From: Batkoa obscura
Lineage: Eukaryota; Entomophthoromycota; Entomophthoromycetes; Entomophthorales; Batkoaceae
Length of the DNA stretch: 64,000 bases
Direction of reading: 5' to 3'
NCBI GenBank assembly: GCA_030770535.1
Contig: JASVEC010000029.1
Location: 372,001 to 436,000 of the forward strand
Under the pieces are notes generated by a model that was not told where the DNA came from, did not search any database, and saw nothing but the letters and a program-made list of their open reading frames with translations. The position numbers were made by a program, and so were the translations under genes. Positions 34,313 through 47,349 of the stretch are shown in pieces. Within the stretch, counting starts at the first letter, position 1. Each line of letters begins with the position of its first letter.

Positions 34313-34421
34313 TATATGAGGATGTTTCTTTTGGTTTCATCACTTTTTCCACCTTTTAAGCGCTATTTGAGTGGAAAAATTGTTGGTAAAATTCTTAAAC
34401 ATAAAATAAAAACACATCATA
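34313..34421 (+). mobile_element. MITE, ~105 bp family, copy F
   Basis: TATATGAGGATGTTTCTTTT at the left and AAAACACATCATATG at the right. The core ACCTTTTAAGCGCTATTTGA is intact. It carries the GGTTTCA word shared with the large transposon terminus. Confidence 0.8.
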
Positions 34422-34539
34422 TGTGTCTAGTATACAGTTAGAAGAAACTATTTAAAAATAAAAAAAATATAATAAAAAAAATAAAATATAAATATAAAAA
34501 CTTTTCAATAAAAAAATAAAATATAATTATATAAATTTT

Positions 34540-35170
34540 ATCAGTTCTATAATTGATTATCACATAATAATCAATTAACTTATTTACAAAACTAGTTGCA
34601 GCTTTGATTAATTTGATTGGGATTTATGTAATACAATGTGAAAGTTAGTACTCAGTGGTAGGAGTTAAAAGCAGTTCTTGGTTGATTAACTTGCCTTGAG
34701 TCGAACGGTCTTAGTTTATATAACTAAGATAGACTTAAATTAGTAGGAATGATACACAATAAGCTACAAACTACGTAAAACAAATAGAATCAATAATACT
34801 ACTGTAAAATCTACGTAAGATATTGTCAAAGAGACTTAGTGACTTTATTAAGGGTACGATATCAGGGAATAATTCAATTAAAAAGCCTCGAGTTAGCATG
34901 TCAAAGAATCTCTTTCATACTCTAACTGGTTGGCTATATATAGGGAACATAATAATAGCTATTTCTTATTTTAGTTGCAAAGTATGGACATTAAAACGTG
35001 GGCAATAAGTTCTTTATGATTAGACGGTATGAATCCTTACAGCAAATCTAAATGAGGAACTTTGGATTGATTGTACCATATGAATCACGGTCAAATTAGA
35101 TACAAGGCTACAACTAGTTTTGTAAACAAGTTAAGTGATTACTGTGTGATAATCAATTATAGAGCTGATG
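34540..35170. mobile_element. Non-autonomous element with ~100 bp terminal inverted repeats
   Basis: The left end (34540-34640) and the complement of the right end (35070-35170) match over about 100 bases with scattered differences; both include ATAATTGATTATCACA and ACAAAACTAGTTG. The interior has no coding frame. A segment similar to 34636-34900 plus one terminus recurs at 3830-4187. The superfamily is unknown and no clear target duplication was found. Confidence 0.75.
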
Positions 35171-35877
35171 AAGCAATACTTTATATAATAATTAATAATT
35201 AATAATTAATTCTTCTATAATTTTTTTTATAAGTTTATTTTACTTATACTAATTTGGATAGTTTTTTTAGTTTTATTGTTTTGATATATAATTTTAAATT
35301 AAGCTTTATTATATTAGTCTTTTTTAAATGTTCAATTTTTTAATATTTGCAGCTTTATTTAACTTTTTTTTAACAATGTTTTTTATTATATATAAGTTTT
35401 TTACAGCTTTTTTTATGAAATTATTTTATTTTTAATTTTAATAAACTATTTTTAATTTTAATTTTATTTATTTTAATATACTTTTAAAGTCTGTTTTTTT
35501 TTGCTTGCCATTACTATATTTAGTTATATTTTATCATTAAAGCTTATAACTTAGACAAAAAAAGTTCAATAAGTTTAAATTTATAATTCTGTTTATTAGC
35601 TGCTAATCTTTATTAATCTAATAAAATCATTTTAAAAGAATCCTAGCTGCCTTATTTTATAACAAGTTTAAGTCAATTCCTTTATTACCTTGTTTGAATA
35701 GTTAGTTTTAAGAAATAAATTTTGATTTTAAAAATAATCTTGTATTTAAAATTTAACTTTGATACATTTTAAGGACTGCAATTTTTGAATTTTTAGATCC
35801 AAATATCACTTTAAAAATTTGAAACCCTAAAATTCGGTTTTTGATTTTTATTATTATCTTCCAACAAATAATAAAAG
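35171..35877. other. AT-rich spacer before GCP4
   Basis: T-rich, without genes. Its last 110 bases (about 35766-35877) are similar to the DNA upstream of the GCP4 pseudogene at about 48118-48235. Confidence 0.55.
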
Positions 35878-37986
35878 ATGTACCATGAGTTATTATTAGC
35901 ATTGATGGGATACCCAGGTGAAATATTTCAATTAAGTAAAAGGACAACAAATACTAGAAATGAAATTATTCAAATAAACATGATAGATGGAGATGATATT
36001 GAACTACAAGAAGAAGATTCCGAAACTGAAGAGGAAGAGTATTTTTCCATTAACAAAAGTTTACCGATCATAAAACCAGAGGAAATTGAGCTATTAAATC
36101 GTATATTAAAATTAGGAGATAATTATAGAGTAGTCAAATCGTATATAGAAATGAAAGAGAATGAACATTCGTTATATATCAAGTCATTTAAGTTAAGTTT
36201 AAATAAGGTTATAGAAGAGTATGAAAAAAAGATACTCCTTATTGAAGAAGGTATATTATTAGGGAGAGATTTGGATTCAGGTAGTACACCTATATCGTAT
36301 CTATTAAGTATATTTCATACTGAATTGTTTTTGTTTTTGTTTTTGAAAAGGACGATTAAGGGGATAATTAAAGAAAAATTGAATGCAAATCAAGTTTATA
36401 AGATGTTATATGAGAGTAGAATTCATGGTAACGAAACAATTGAAATGGAAATTAAAAATATATTAATTCAAATGAACTTGGTATTTTTAAATTATTTGAC
36501 GTATTTTTTATTAAATGGTAGTATTTATGATCCATATTCTGAGTTTTTTATTATGTTAGATAATAACAACAATAATAATATCAATATCAATAATGCAACA
36601 ACAATTTATAATATTTATGAAGATGACAGTATTACTAATATCAATTTAAATTTTATTATATTAGATGATAAAATACCCCCATTTTTGAGTAAAGAACATT
36701 GTATTACTATATTATTTATTGGTAAAATTATTACAATTGTACAACAATTTAATTATGATTTAATAGAATATCGACAATTAATTGAAATTGAATTAAACTA
36801 TCAAAATATAAGTCATGATATTCATTATTTGATTGAAAATAGTATTGATAAAATCGAAAAAGAAATTAACAAAACAATATTAAATAAATTAATTCAAGAA
36901 AAAATTCAATTTCTTCAACACATTAAAATATTAAGGGATATTTATTTATTAGGTAATGGCGAATTATTTTTTAATTTTAATCAATTATTAATGAATAATT
37001 ATTTAAATGAAAATCGTAATATTCAAATAGAAGAATTTAATTTTATATTTATTAATTTAATTAATCAAAATTGTTATCAAAATAAATTTAAATTTTTAAA
37101 TAAATTTAAATTTATTAATAATAATAATGAATATACAACAATAAATAATAGTAATAATAATAATAATACAAATAGTAACAATCAATATCAATTTTTGAAT
37201 ATGATTGGTATTTATAACAAATTAGAATTAAAATATAACAATGATTGGTTATTAAAATTAATATTAAATGAAATGGATTTTAAATTATATAATGAATTAT
37301 ATTTAAACCTATTTTGTATTAAATTTATATTACAAAAATTACAATTAATTTACAAAAAAGTTATTAAATTAAATATATATTATCAATATCATTGGTTCTT
37401 TCATTTTTTAAATAATTATTGGTCTTATTTACAATTCGATGTAATACAAAAAGAATTTGATATTTTATTAATAGAAATTATTAATGAAAATAAAGACAAC
37501 AAAGAACAAGAATACGTTGAAATTAAACAAATTATTAAAAAACATTGGAATTTTTTATTAAAATTAAAATATTCCAGTTTTTTATTTAATATTAATATCA
37601 AAAATATAATATTTAATTTATTAAATTTAATCTTAAAATTTGTTCATTTAATTTATAATTTTAATAATAATGAAGATAACAATCATGATGAGAATGAAGA
37701 TACAAATATTCTTTCTATGGATAATAATGGTAATAATTTGGATTATTTAAATTCAAAAATTAATATTCTATTTAAAGTAAGTTAAATTATTTTATTCTAT
37801 TTTATTATAATAATACTTTAACTCTAGGATTTTATGACTCAATTAAAATTCTTGTACCGAACCTTAAACAATTTAAATCAATTCAATGGGGAAGATCATA
37901 AAGGAATTATGAAATATATGCAACAAAATTTAATTTTATTTATTAACCGATTAAATTATAATAACTGTCTCTCTACTCTCATGTAA
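35878..37986 (+). CDS. TUBGCP4: Gamma-tubulin complex component 4
   Basis: Exons 35878-37776 and 37828-37986 give 685 residues. The opening MYHELLLALMGYPGEIFQLSKR matches GCP4 (M-x-H-E-L-L-L-A-L-x-G-Y-P-G), and SLPIIKPEEIELLNRILKLG aligns with its next helix. Helices typical of the GRIP1 and GRIP2 domains follow, rich in Leu, Ile and Asn. GCP4 is one of the short GCPs of the ring complex that nucleates microtubules at spindle poles. Asn runs near residues 222-238 and 421-440 and an acidic patch near residues 44-59 are lineage-specific. Its 3' end lies 53 bp from that of SWC4. A broken partial copy lies at 47350-48235. Confidence 0.88.
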
Positions 37987-38039
37987 TATCAATTTTGTTA
38001 AATAAAACAAAATAAAACTCCTCAATGTATTATCTTGAT

Positions 38040-39757
38040 TCATCTCTTTCTATTATTTTTAACTTCATTAATATTACTATCTTCTTCTAAACCTTCAAAA
38101 ATAGTTGTAGATGATCTACGAGTTGAATGGTTAGAATCTAATTTTTCCATTTGCTTTTTACTATCAATATAAGCTAATACTAAATCTTGTACTTCTTCGA
38201 ATCTTGTACAGCATCTTTCTGTGGGCATAAATGGACGTGTACCTAAATTAATTTAAATTAATATATAAAATGTTAAATAAAGTCTATTAAATTAGTTGTA
38301 TTGTGAGTACGATACTTACTTAATCCTAATTCATTTAATTCTTCTGCAAATAAATTAGCTTGTGCTGGTCGTATTGGTGCAATTCTACTGGATCTTAAAT
38401 AAGCACCAACAGGTATTTTTTCTTTTTTTAATTGTAGATGAGATGGAGATAAAGTATCAAAACTATTGGGTAACACTAAAATAAAATAAGATAAAATAAA
38501 ATAAAAAAACAAATTACTATTAAATTATAATTATTTAGCTTACATAAAGGACTTTTATCATCAATATTGATTTCTAAATCTTCTTTATTAAAGATACTTT
38601 GTTTCCTTGAATAACTTTCAATACTTGGCGTCATTTCTTTTTTATTTCTCTTTTTACGAGGCTAAAATTTCAAAAAATAAACACCAATATTTATTAATAT
38701 TAATATTAAAAATAAAGTCTCTTACTTTAGTAGATAAATCAAAATCTAAATAGGGATTATTTAAATCTAATCCACTGTTATTATTATGATTTAATAAATT
38801 ACTACTTGTTTTATTAGAATTATTTAATAAATGCTGGACATAATCTCGTTGTCTTAATTGCTGTTTATAATTCACTTTTAATTTTCTTAATTTCAATAAT
38901 AATTGTTCTTCTTCCTATTAAAATGGATTGTTAGTATCAGTATTACTATTATGTTATTATTATTGTAATGTGATATTACCATGATCTCTTCTTTACTTCT
39001 TAAAAATAATTTGTTTAATTGTTTTTTTCTTTGGATTTCTTTATCTATAATAAAAGAATTAACTTAATTAAATTTCCCCCTTATAGATTCAAATAACTTA
39101 CTTTTATCAAATGGAATAATTTTACTCGTTTTATTGTTTTCTTTTAATTGTGTTAATTTATTATAAATTATATAAAATTTTTCTTTAATTTCCTATTAAT
39201 ATCAATCAATATTAACTCTTATAACATAAACCACTATTACCTCCACTCCTCTTTGTTTCTCTTGAAATTCATATCTATCATGAATCACTAAAAATCTACA
39301 ATCGAATTTTTTACATAATTCCATTAAATATTTACACTCTTCAAAAGTCCAATCAGGATCTAAAATTATTTATTAACTAACATCCTATTCTATTATTAAC
39401 ATAAATTAACAAATCTTACCTTTAAAATAACTTTCATATAACTCCAAGCTTAATTTAGGTAAACTTAATTTTGTGTTTTTTAGTTTAGTAATTTCATTTA
39501 ATTCTTCTTCTTTTCCTTCTTTTACCCAATAATAAAAGTTGTCCATATCTTTTCGCGACTGAGTGAGAATACGTTGATAACGCCTAAATAAGATGATGAG
39601 TTAGTGATGATGAGGTAGAAAAGAGTGAGGTTATTTTAATTACCATCGACTCTTTAATTTTCCAGGATAGAAATTGTTGGGATTAAATTCAACAATTGGA
39701 GATAATCCTTCTGTTAATTTATAGCTATTGTCTTTAATTGAAGGGGATTCACTCATT
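38040..39757 (-). CDS. SWC4: DMAP1/Swc4 subunit of SWR1 and NuA4
   Basis: About nine exons from ATG at 39757 (MSESPSIKDNSYKLTEGLSP) to TGA at 38040. Diagnostic blocks are RYQRILTQSRKDMDNFYYWV across the first intron, DPDWTFEECKYLMELCKKFD and RFLVIHDRYEF (the SANT-like part), EIKEKFYIIYNKL, RKKQLNKLFLRSKEEI with EEEQLLLKLRKL, and a C-terminal part with VPVGAYLRSSR-like and LGLSK sequence. Swc4/DMAP1 is shared by the SWR1 H2A.Z-exchange complex and the NuA4 acetyltransferase. It is divergent from CWH41 with 89 bp between the starts, so the two may share a promoter. Exon ends were checked for exons 1 and 2; others follow GTAAG/TAG signals. Confidence 0.88.
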
Positions 39758-39846
39758 TTTTTTAATTTTAGGAATAAAACTTAAAAAATTTGATATTGTA
39801 ACTTTTCAATTTTGTTTTTCATTCCAAAAAACTCAAAAAAAGTAAA

Positions 39847-42800
39847 ATGAAACTATTAAATTTTAAATCTTGTCCACTATCAATAATAGTTGTATTGTTA
39901 TTCAATTTCCGATTGATACAAAGTATAAAAGAGAGTGAAATATCTAAGAAGTTAAATTTTGGTACATATAAACCTAATTTATATTTTAATCTCAATACTC
40001 CGACAAAAGATTCTAAATTGAACTTTGGTTTGTTATGGCAATCACTTAATTCCATTTCCGATTTTGATAGTAAGTTTAATTACATTCTCTTTCCCCACTT
40101 TTCAAATACTAAGATACAAATTTAATCTTTTTTCTTCTATTTAGAAATCCGATTTTATTGTGAACAAACTGAAGATTTTGATGGTTATGGCTATCTAAAA
40201 CATGACTTTGATAATTTTGGTTATCAAAGGATTACAGATAATTTAACTAAATATCAATTAAATACATATTTTGTAAAAGACGAAGAGTCAAATAAAAGTA
40301 AGTTTAGGTTTTATTAATAATAATAATATTTACATTAATTGTTGATTATTTTTAGATAAATGGTTAGCTAGAGTTAATGGTACTAGTTTAAATTCTGGTA
40401 AGATTATTATATATATATGAATTAGTAATAGTATTTATTTGTTTTATTTCTTGTTCTATTAGATAAAAATCAAATTGCAGTTTATTTTTATATATCGTTG
40501 GAAACAGATGGGGAAGTAGAGATTAAAAAGAATGAAAAAGTAATATTAGTTACTGTTATAATATTAAACATAGTTAACAATATTATTACTAATATTAGGG
40601 ATTAAGTCAATTAATTGGTAATAAAAAGAATATCGGAAGATTTCAAATAGATATTAAAAATGGTAAATAAATAATAAGTTAATTGCTATGTGAATAGCTA
40701 TTAATATTAATATCAATAGAAGGTAATATTCAGGGAAATATTATGGGATTAACTGTTGATCAAGAAAATTTATGGAAAGTAAAAGGTAAATTTAGATAAT
40801 ATAATAACAAATAATATTAATATAATATAATAATAAACAACAGAAATTCTAACAAATGAATTAATCAAAACTGGTAAATTGAAATACGAAAAAATAATTA
40901 AAGAAAATTCCAATCAACAATTCGATATAACTACAATTGATCCAAAATTATTATTTAAATTTAATAAGTTATTAACAAAAAAACAAAATAATTTATTTTT
41001 ATTTCAATTTATTATTGATAAGGAAAAGGAATTTAATGTAAGTTTATATTATTATTATATTATTATTGTTATTATTATTGTTATTATTATTATATAAAAT
41101 ATTTATTAATTATTATTTTATTTAGTTTGATATTTTATTTAATCAATTAAATAATAATGATAATAGCAAGGACAAGGATTTAGATTGTAAGTTTATATTA
41201 TTTAAAATAATAATAATAGTAGTGATAATAGTTTTAGTTAATCAAATAACCAATATAATTAATAACTATGATAAAGAATTTGATAACAAATTCAATATTA
41301 AATTTAATTTAAATGAATATAAAAATAATACTGATTATATTACCTTTGCAAAGTATAGTTTATCAAATCTAATTGGTGGGGTTGGGTAATACAATATAAT
41401 AATAACAATAATCTGTATTTATATTTTATATTAGTTATTTTTATGGTAATAGTTTAGTCAAAATTGAACCTAAACAACAAAATAAAAATATTGATGATGA
41501 GGATGATGATAATGATGATTTCGAAGAATTAAGTGATAATAACGACAATGAAAATGATAATAATAATGATAATAGTAATAATAATGAGGAGGAAGAAGAT
41601 GAATTTCAAGATGAAACGAAATCAAGTAGTGTAATTTTCACTCAGAATATGGAATTATTTACTGCAGTACCTTCAAGACCTTTTTTTCCGAGAGGATTTT
41701 TATGGTAATTAAAATAATATTTTATACTACAACAGTATAGTAATAATAATATAATAATAAATAGGGATGAGGGATTCCATCAATTAATTATATCAGAATT
41801 TAATGGGGATTTAAGGTAATAAACGATATATAAAATAATATTTATTAATTATAATATGATAAATTTATAATTTTAATAGTTTAAAGATCATCCAATCATG
41901 GTTAAATTTAATGGATGAAAATGGATGGATTGGTAGAGAACAAATATTAGGGGACGAAGCTAGATCAAGAGTAATTAATAATAATATAATAATATAATAA
42001 TATAATCAGATTTATTAGGTACCTCCCGAATTTCAAACTCAACATCAAGATTATGCCAATCCGCCAACATTATTTTTAAGTATTGAAAAACTGATATTAA
42101 AATATCAAGAAGAACAAAAATTAAGAAGTTACAATTTATTGAAATATTTAAGTCAGAATCAAAATCAAAATGAAGATAATTATTTAAAAGATAATAATTG
42201 GTTATTGGAATTTTATCCTAAATTAAAACTATATTTTAATTGGTTTTTAAAAACTCAAACTGCAAATGGAAATTTTAATTTTAAATATCAAGGTTTATTG
42301 TTTAAATGGAAAGGTAGAACTAAAGGTCATTGTTTAACTTCAGGTAAAAAAAATCGATGTTAATTTTATAATTGTAATAATTGTAAATTAATATTCTAAT
42401 TTATTTAGGTTTATATGATTATCCACGACCTACAGTATCTAATAATGAAGCTCATGTAGATTTATTATCATGGGTTGGTTACATGAGTAAAATATTAAAA
42501 AATATAGCTAAAGAATTAAATTATAAAAAAGACGAAAAATATTTTGAAGAAAAATTTAATATTATTAAAAACAATTTAATTAGTAAGATAAAGAATAATA
42601 TTAATTTATAATATTAATTTTTTTTATTAGAAGTTCATTGGAATCAAAAAGAAACCATGTTTTGTGATGTTACAATAGACAACGATAATAGTAAGCTTAT
42701 TATATTATGATATATATATATAATTAAACAATAAATTAAATATTAATTAAAATAGTAAAAATTCAACATACATGTCATAGAGGATATATAAGTTTAATTC

Positions 42801-43245
42801 CTCTTATAACTGGATTGATTACTAAAGAAGACAAAGAATATAATTCAATTATTGAATTAATTAAAAACGAATTATGGAGTGAATATGGAATATTAAGTTT
42901 AAGTTCTAAAGATAATAATTATTTAACTAAAGAACAATATTGGCGTGGTCCAGTTTGGTTGAATATCAATTATTTGATATTAAAAATGTTGAATGAAAAT
43001 TTAGAAGATAAAAAAATTAAGAAAATTTATTATGAATTGAGAAAGAATTTAATTGAAAATATGGTAGAAGTAAGGAAAATTTGAATATTGTATTAAATAA
43101 GTTTATTTATCTATTGTTTTAGAATTATAAAAAAACTGGATTTATATTTGAATCCTATGAACCAATAAATGGATATGGTAAAGGCACTAAACCATTCACT
43201 GGTTGGTCTAGTTTAATTTTATTGATTATGGCGGAAAAGTATTAA
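39847..43245 (+). CDS. CWH41: Mannosyl-oligosaccharide glucosidase (glucosidase I, GH63)
   Basis: About 18 short exons from ATG at 39847 to TAA at 43245. A signal-anchor start ([17 protein letters not shown]) precedes [14 protein letters not shown] and [11 protein letters not shown], the opening of eukaryotic glucosidase I. The N-terminal domain has [19 protein letters not shown]. The catalytic part has [18 protein letters not shown] (acid Asp in W-D-E-G-F), [28 protein letters not shown] and the end [17 protein letters not shown] with [16 protein letters not shown], whose Glu is the second catalytic candidate. The enzyme removes the terminal glucose of Glc3Man9GlcNAc2 in the ER. An Asp/Asn-rich insert near 41490-41600 is unusual but in frame. 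Confidence 0.9.
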
Positions 43246-43729
43246 TAATAAAATTTTATTATTAATATTAGCTACCTTTACTATTTTCTATTGTGTAAAT
43301 TTATTACATTATTAATAGTAAAGTTTAATATATTTTAAGTTGTGAAAAAATTAAGCTACTTATTTACTATAAGAATAAACTATGGCAAATAATCAAAACG
43401 TGATATAAATTCCTATTAATTTCTATTGCATTTAATAATTTTATATAATTAGTATATGAATAAATAAAGAATATAATATACTAAAAATGATGATTTGGCC
43501 TTTTTTATTCTTAATTTTATCAACCAACTCATTCACATATTTTATACCTTTGTTTAATTGGTCAAAATTATCAATTTGCAACAAAATTTGACACAAGTGA
43601 CGGTGTATTGGTTAAGTTTTACAATAAAAAATAAACTCAAAAATAAAGTATAAATAAGAAAATTATAAACAAAAATATTCTTTTTTCTTTTATTTAATAA
43701 TTCAAATTATAAAAATAGGAGATAAAAAT
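43246..43729. other. Intergenic spacer upstream of AMP deaminase
   Basis: AT-rich. A 34-codon hydrophobic open frame starts near 43488 and ends before the AMD1 start; it could be an upstream ORF, but nothing supports translation. Confidence 0.4.
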
Positions 43730-46469
43730 ATGGATAAATTTACACCAAAGGATTTGTTATCCCCTTCATTATCAGAAGAGCTTGTAGATTCTAATGATAA
43801 GGGATTAGCTTCTCCTTTCTTTACTTACCAATTAAATAAATCTATTCAATCCGTAAGATTTGTAATTGATTCATATAAGTTTAACAAGGTTAATGGTATT
43901 TTTTTATAGGAAAATGCTAAGTTGTTTGCCCATCATCAATTTGACCAGACCAGTAAACTTAAGCCTGAAGATTTTCGTAGTTTAAGTAGCGAAGTTTTGG
44001 AGAAATTATCAGAAAATTTTGCAAAAACTAGTTTACAGGGTAATATTCATCTCGTTAACTTGAACTGATCAAAATTAACAATCATAAAACCTTTCTATAG
44101 AAAATCAACTTCAAGAAGAATTAACCGAATTATTAAATACTTTGAAGAAATGTTGTCAACTTCGTCAAAAACATATCAATGCTTCTTTACAAAATATCAA
44201 TGATGGTCCTCAAAACAAAGAGGATTGGGAAATTTATCCACCTCCACCTCCACCTCATTGGTCCCCTAAAGATAGTCCTTCTTCTCATCCTGATAATCGA
44301 TTTCATTTTGAAGATTGTAAAATTCCTGAGGAATGTTCGGTAAGGATTATAATTTATTATTATAAAATAATTGTTAATACTTTTTATAATAGAAAGTATT
44401 TGGTATGGATGATGCAGGTCTTTATAGAGTTTATAATTCTCAAGAAGGTAAAAAAAATACAAAAAAATAGAATTACAATTTAATACTGATACTTTTAATT
44501 AATTAGATCTTGAAAATGGAAAATATTTATATGAAGTACCCAGTATCAAAGAACATTTTTCAGACTTAGAATTTATATTACAAATTATATCCGATGGACC
44601 AATTAAATCATTTGCTTATCGTCGTATTCGTTATTTAGAATCTAAATTTCAATTATATTCTTTGTTGAATGAATATCAAGAATTAGCTGCATCAAAGGTA
44701 ATTTGAGTTTTAAATTATTTTATTATATTAAATAAACTTTGTTTTAGGGTGTACCTCATCGTGATTTTTATAATGTACGTAAGGTGGATACTCATATTCA
44801 TCATTCTGCTTGTATGAATCAAAAACATTTATTACGTTTTATTAAAGCTAAATTAAAGAAATGTCCAGATGTAAGTATCATTTTATTAATTTTACTATAA
44901 AAATGTTAATTTAATTAGGATGTAGTTATCTTCCGTGATAATAAGCATTTAACTTTAGCCCAAGTATTTGAATCACTTAATTTAACTTCCTATGATTTAA
45001 GTATTGATACTTTAGATATGCATGTAAATATAATATATTCTATCTATGTGTATAAATGATTAACGTTTTTTTAGGCTCATAAAGATTCTTTCCATCGATT
45101 TGATAAATTTAATTTAAAATATAATCCAATTGGAGAATCACGTCTTAGAGAAATTTTCTTAAAAACTGATAATTATGTTAAAGGAAAGTATTTAGCTGAA
45201 CTTACTAAAGAAGTAGTCAATGATCTTGAATCTAGTAAATATCAAATGGCTGAATATCGTTTATCAATTTATGGAAGAACAGCAGATGAATGGGATAAAC
45301 TTGCAGAATGGGTAATTGATAATGAATTAGTATTTCATAATGTACGTTGGTTAATTCAATTACCAAGATTGTATAATGTGTATCATTCTTCTGGAAATGT
45401 ACAAAATTTTGAAGATGTAATTCGAAATGTATTTAAACCTTTATATGAGGTAACTCAAAATCCAAAGTCTCATCCAAAACTTCATGTATTTTTACAAAGG
45501 GTAGTAGGATTTGATAGTGTAGATGATGAAAGTAAACCAGAGAGAAGAATTCATCATAAATTTCCATTACCTAAACAATGGGATACTAGACATAATCCAC
45601 CTTATTCTTATTATATTTATTTTATGTATGCTAATTTAGTAAGTTTAAATCATTGGAGAAAAGATCGTAATTTTAATACCTTTATGTTACGTCCACATTC
45701 TGGCGAAGCTGGTGATACAGATCATTTAGCTTCTACCTTTTTAACTTCTTTTGGTATTAGTCATGGTATTTTATTACGTAAAGTACCAGTATTACAATAT
45801 CTATTTTATTTGGAACAGATACCTATTCATATGTCACCTTTAAGCAATAATGCTTTATTTTTAAATTATGAACGTAATCCATTCCATTCTTACTTCCAAA
45901 GAGGCTTAAATGTCAGTTTATCTACAGATGATCCTTTACAGTTTCATTTTACAAAAGAACCTTTAATTGAAGAATATTCTGTTGCAGCACAAATTTGGAA
46001 ATTATCTCCAACAGATATGTGTGAAATATCAAGAAATTCTGTATTACAATCTGGGTTTGAGTTAAATATTAAAAAACATTGGTTAGGTGAAAATTGTCAT
46101 AAACCTGGTCCAATGGGTAATAATGTACAAAAAACAAATGTACCTGATATCAGAGTTTCTTATCGTTATGAAACTTGGATGGATGAAGTTAATATGATTA
46201 AACATCAAGGTATTATTAAATCTATGCCAGGTTCTGGAAGTTTAAATTCCCCTTTAACGGATTTTAATTTGGGAATGCCTAAATTAAATTTGGATCATCA
46301 TACAGGTAACTCAGGGTTAACTAATCAACATAAATTTACTCATCCTATTGAAGCTACCGCTGCTATGTTAGTACCTGGACTTATTAAATCACCTAATATT
46401 GCTATTGCTCGTAAATTAGCTCAAGAAGATGGTATGGAAAACTTTAATGATGATGATTGTGAAATTTAA
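43730..46469 (+). CDS. AMD1: AMP deaminase
   Basis: About nine exons. Exon 1 is 43730-43852 ([13 protein letters not shown]) and exon 2 starts at 43910 ([13 protein letters not shown]). A Pro-rich stretch (PPPPPPHW) precedes the catalytic region. The zinc and substrate motifs are [50 protein letters not shown] sequence at about 45915-45965, and the C-terminal [15 protein letters not shown]. The long last exon begins near 45075. AMP deaminase converts AMP to IMP and ammonia in purine salvage and energy balance. Total is about 765 residues, slightly shorter than yeast Amd1 (N-terminal region). The tail after residue about 650 has Gly/Asn-rich sequence without known motif. Confidence 0.93.
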
Positions 46470-47349
46470 TTAATTTTGTAAAAAAAATTATAGATTAAAA
46501 TACACTATGATAAAGTTATTTTGTATATTAAATAAAAACTTCTTTTTTGTATCAGTTACTATTAATTTTAATTCCATTATTTGGATTAAGAGATCGTTAA
46601 TTATGACGATTTGTATTTTTATTTATAAAATAAACTATTTAAAAAATTAAAAATAAAACATCAAATATAAAATTTGTAACTTTTAATATACAACTAACTC
46701 AACAGGCTACATTATAGTAATACATTAATTAAATAAGTACAAATACAGAAGTTACACATTCATAGTCAACAGCAGCACAATCTAATAAAAATAGAATTAA
46801 TATCTCAACTTAAAAAAGTTTAAAAATATAAAATCAAATATTATAGAGATTCCCAACTTCTTAATGTTTTAAAAAATCATTGTTTCATTGAGTTTTACAT
46901 TAATTTATAATCATTTCAAACTGAAATAATTGTTATAAAAAAATAAAACTTACATTGTTTTGTTGCATCTGACGGGTATAGGTAGGTTCTAGGTTTATAT
47001 TGAAAGAAGTTGCAATTTGTTCTCGAAATTAAACATATTATAGCTGACACATAAAGGTGGTCATTGAAATTGGTTCATAAACTCATGTAAATTGGTACAA
47101 TCCCCCTTACACATACCCTTTCAATTAAAACAAGTGTCCCAAGAACCGAATGGATGAAGTAAAAACTTAGCTTAATAATTGATATTAATAAAATTCCCTT
47201 ATTATAAATTAATTTTAATATGATTATAGGATTCGTTAGTTTTCTAAAATCTTATTATCACTAAAATTCTATTTTGAAGAATTTAAAGCGACCGGACGGG
47301 TTCGATTCCTGGATATTACATACTAAGTTTACTCATCTGTTAAAAATTT
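46470..47349. other. Intergenic stretch with a lone tRNA B-box-like word
   Basis: No gene seen. GGTTCGATTCC at about 47299 is a perfect polymerase III B-box word, but no convincing A box, acceptor stem or terminator surrounds it. Confidence 0.4.

Noticed and set aside
34823-35008. 61-codon frame in the long-TIR element
   Set aside because: It lies in a non-autonomous repeat, lacks transposase motifs, and its counterpart at 3830-4187 does not keep the frame.
47260-47330. tRNA gene
   Set aside because: Only the B-box word is present. The T stem pairs at four of five positions, and no acceptor stem, D arm or T-run terminator can be drawn.
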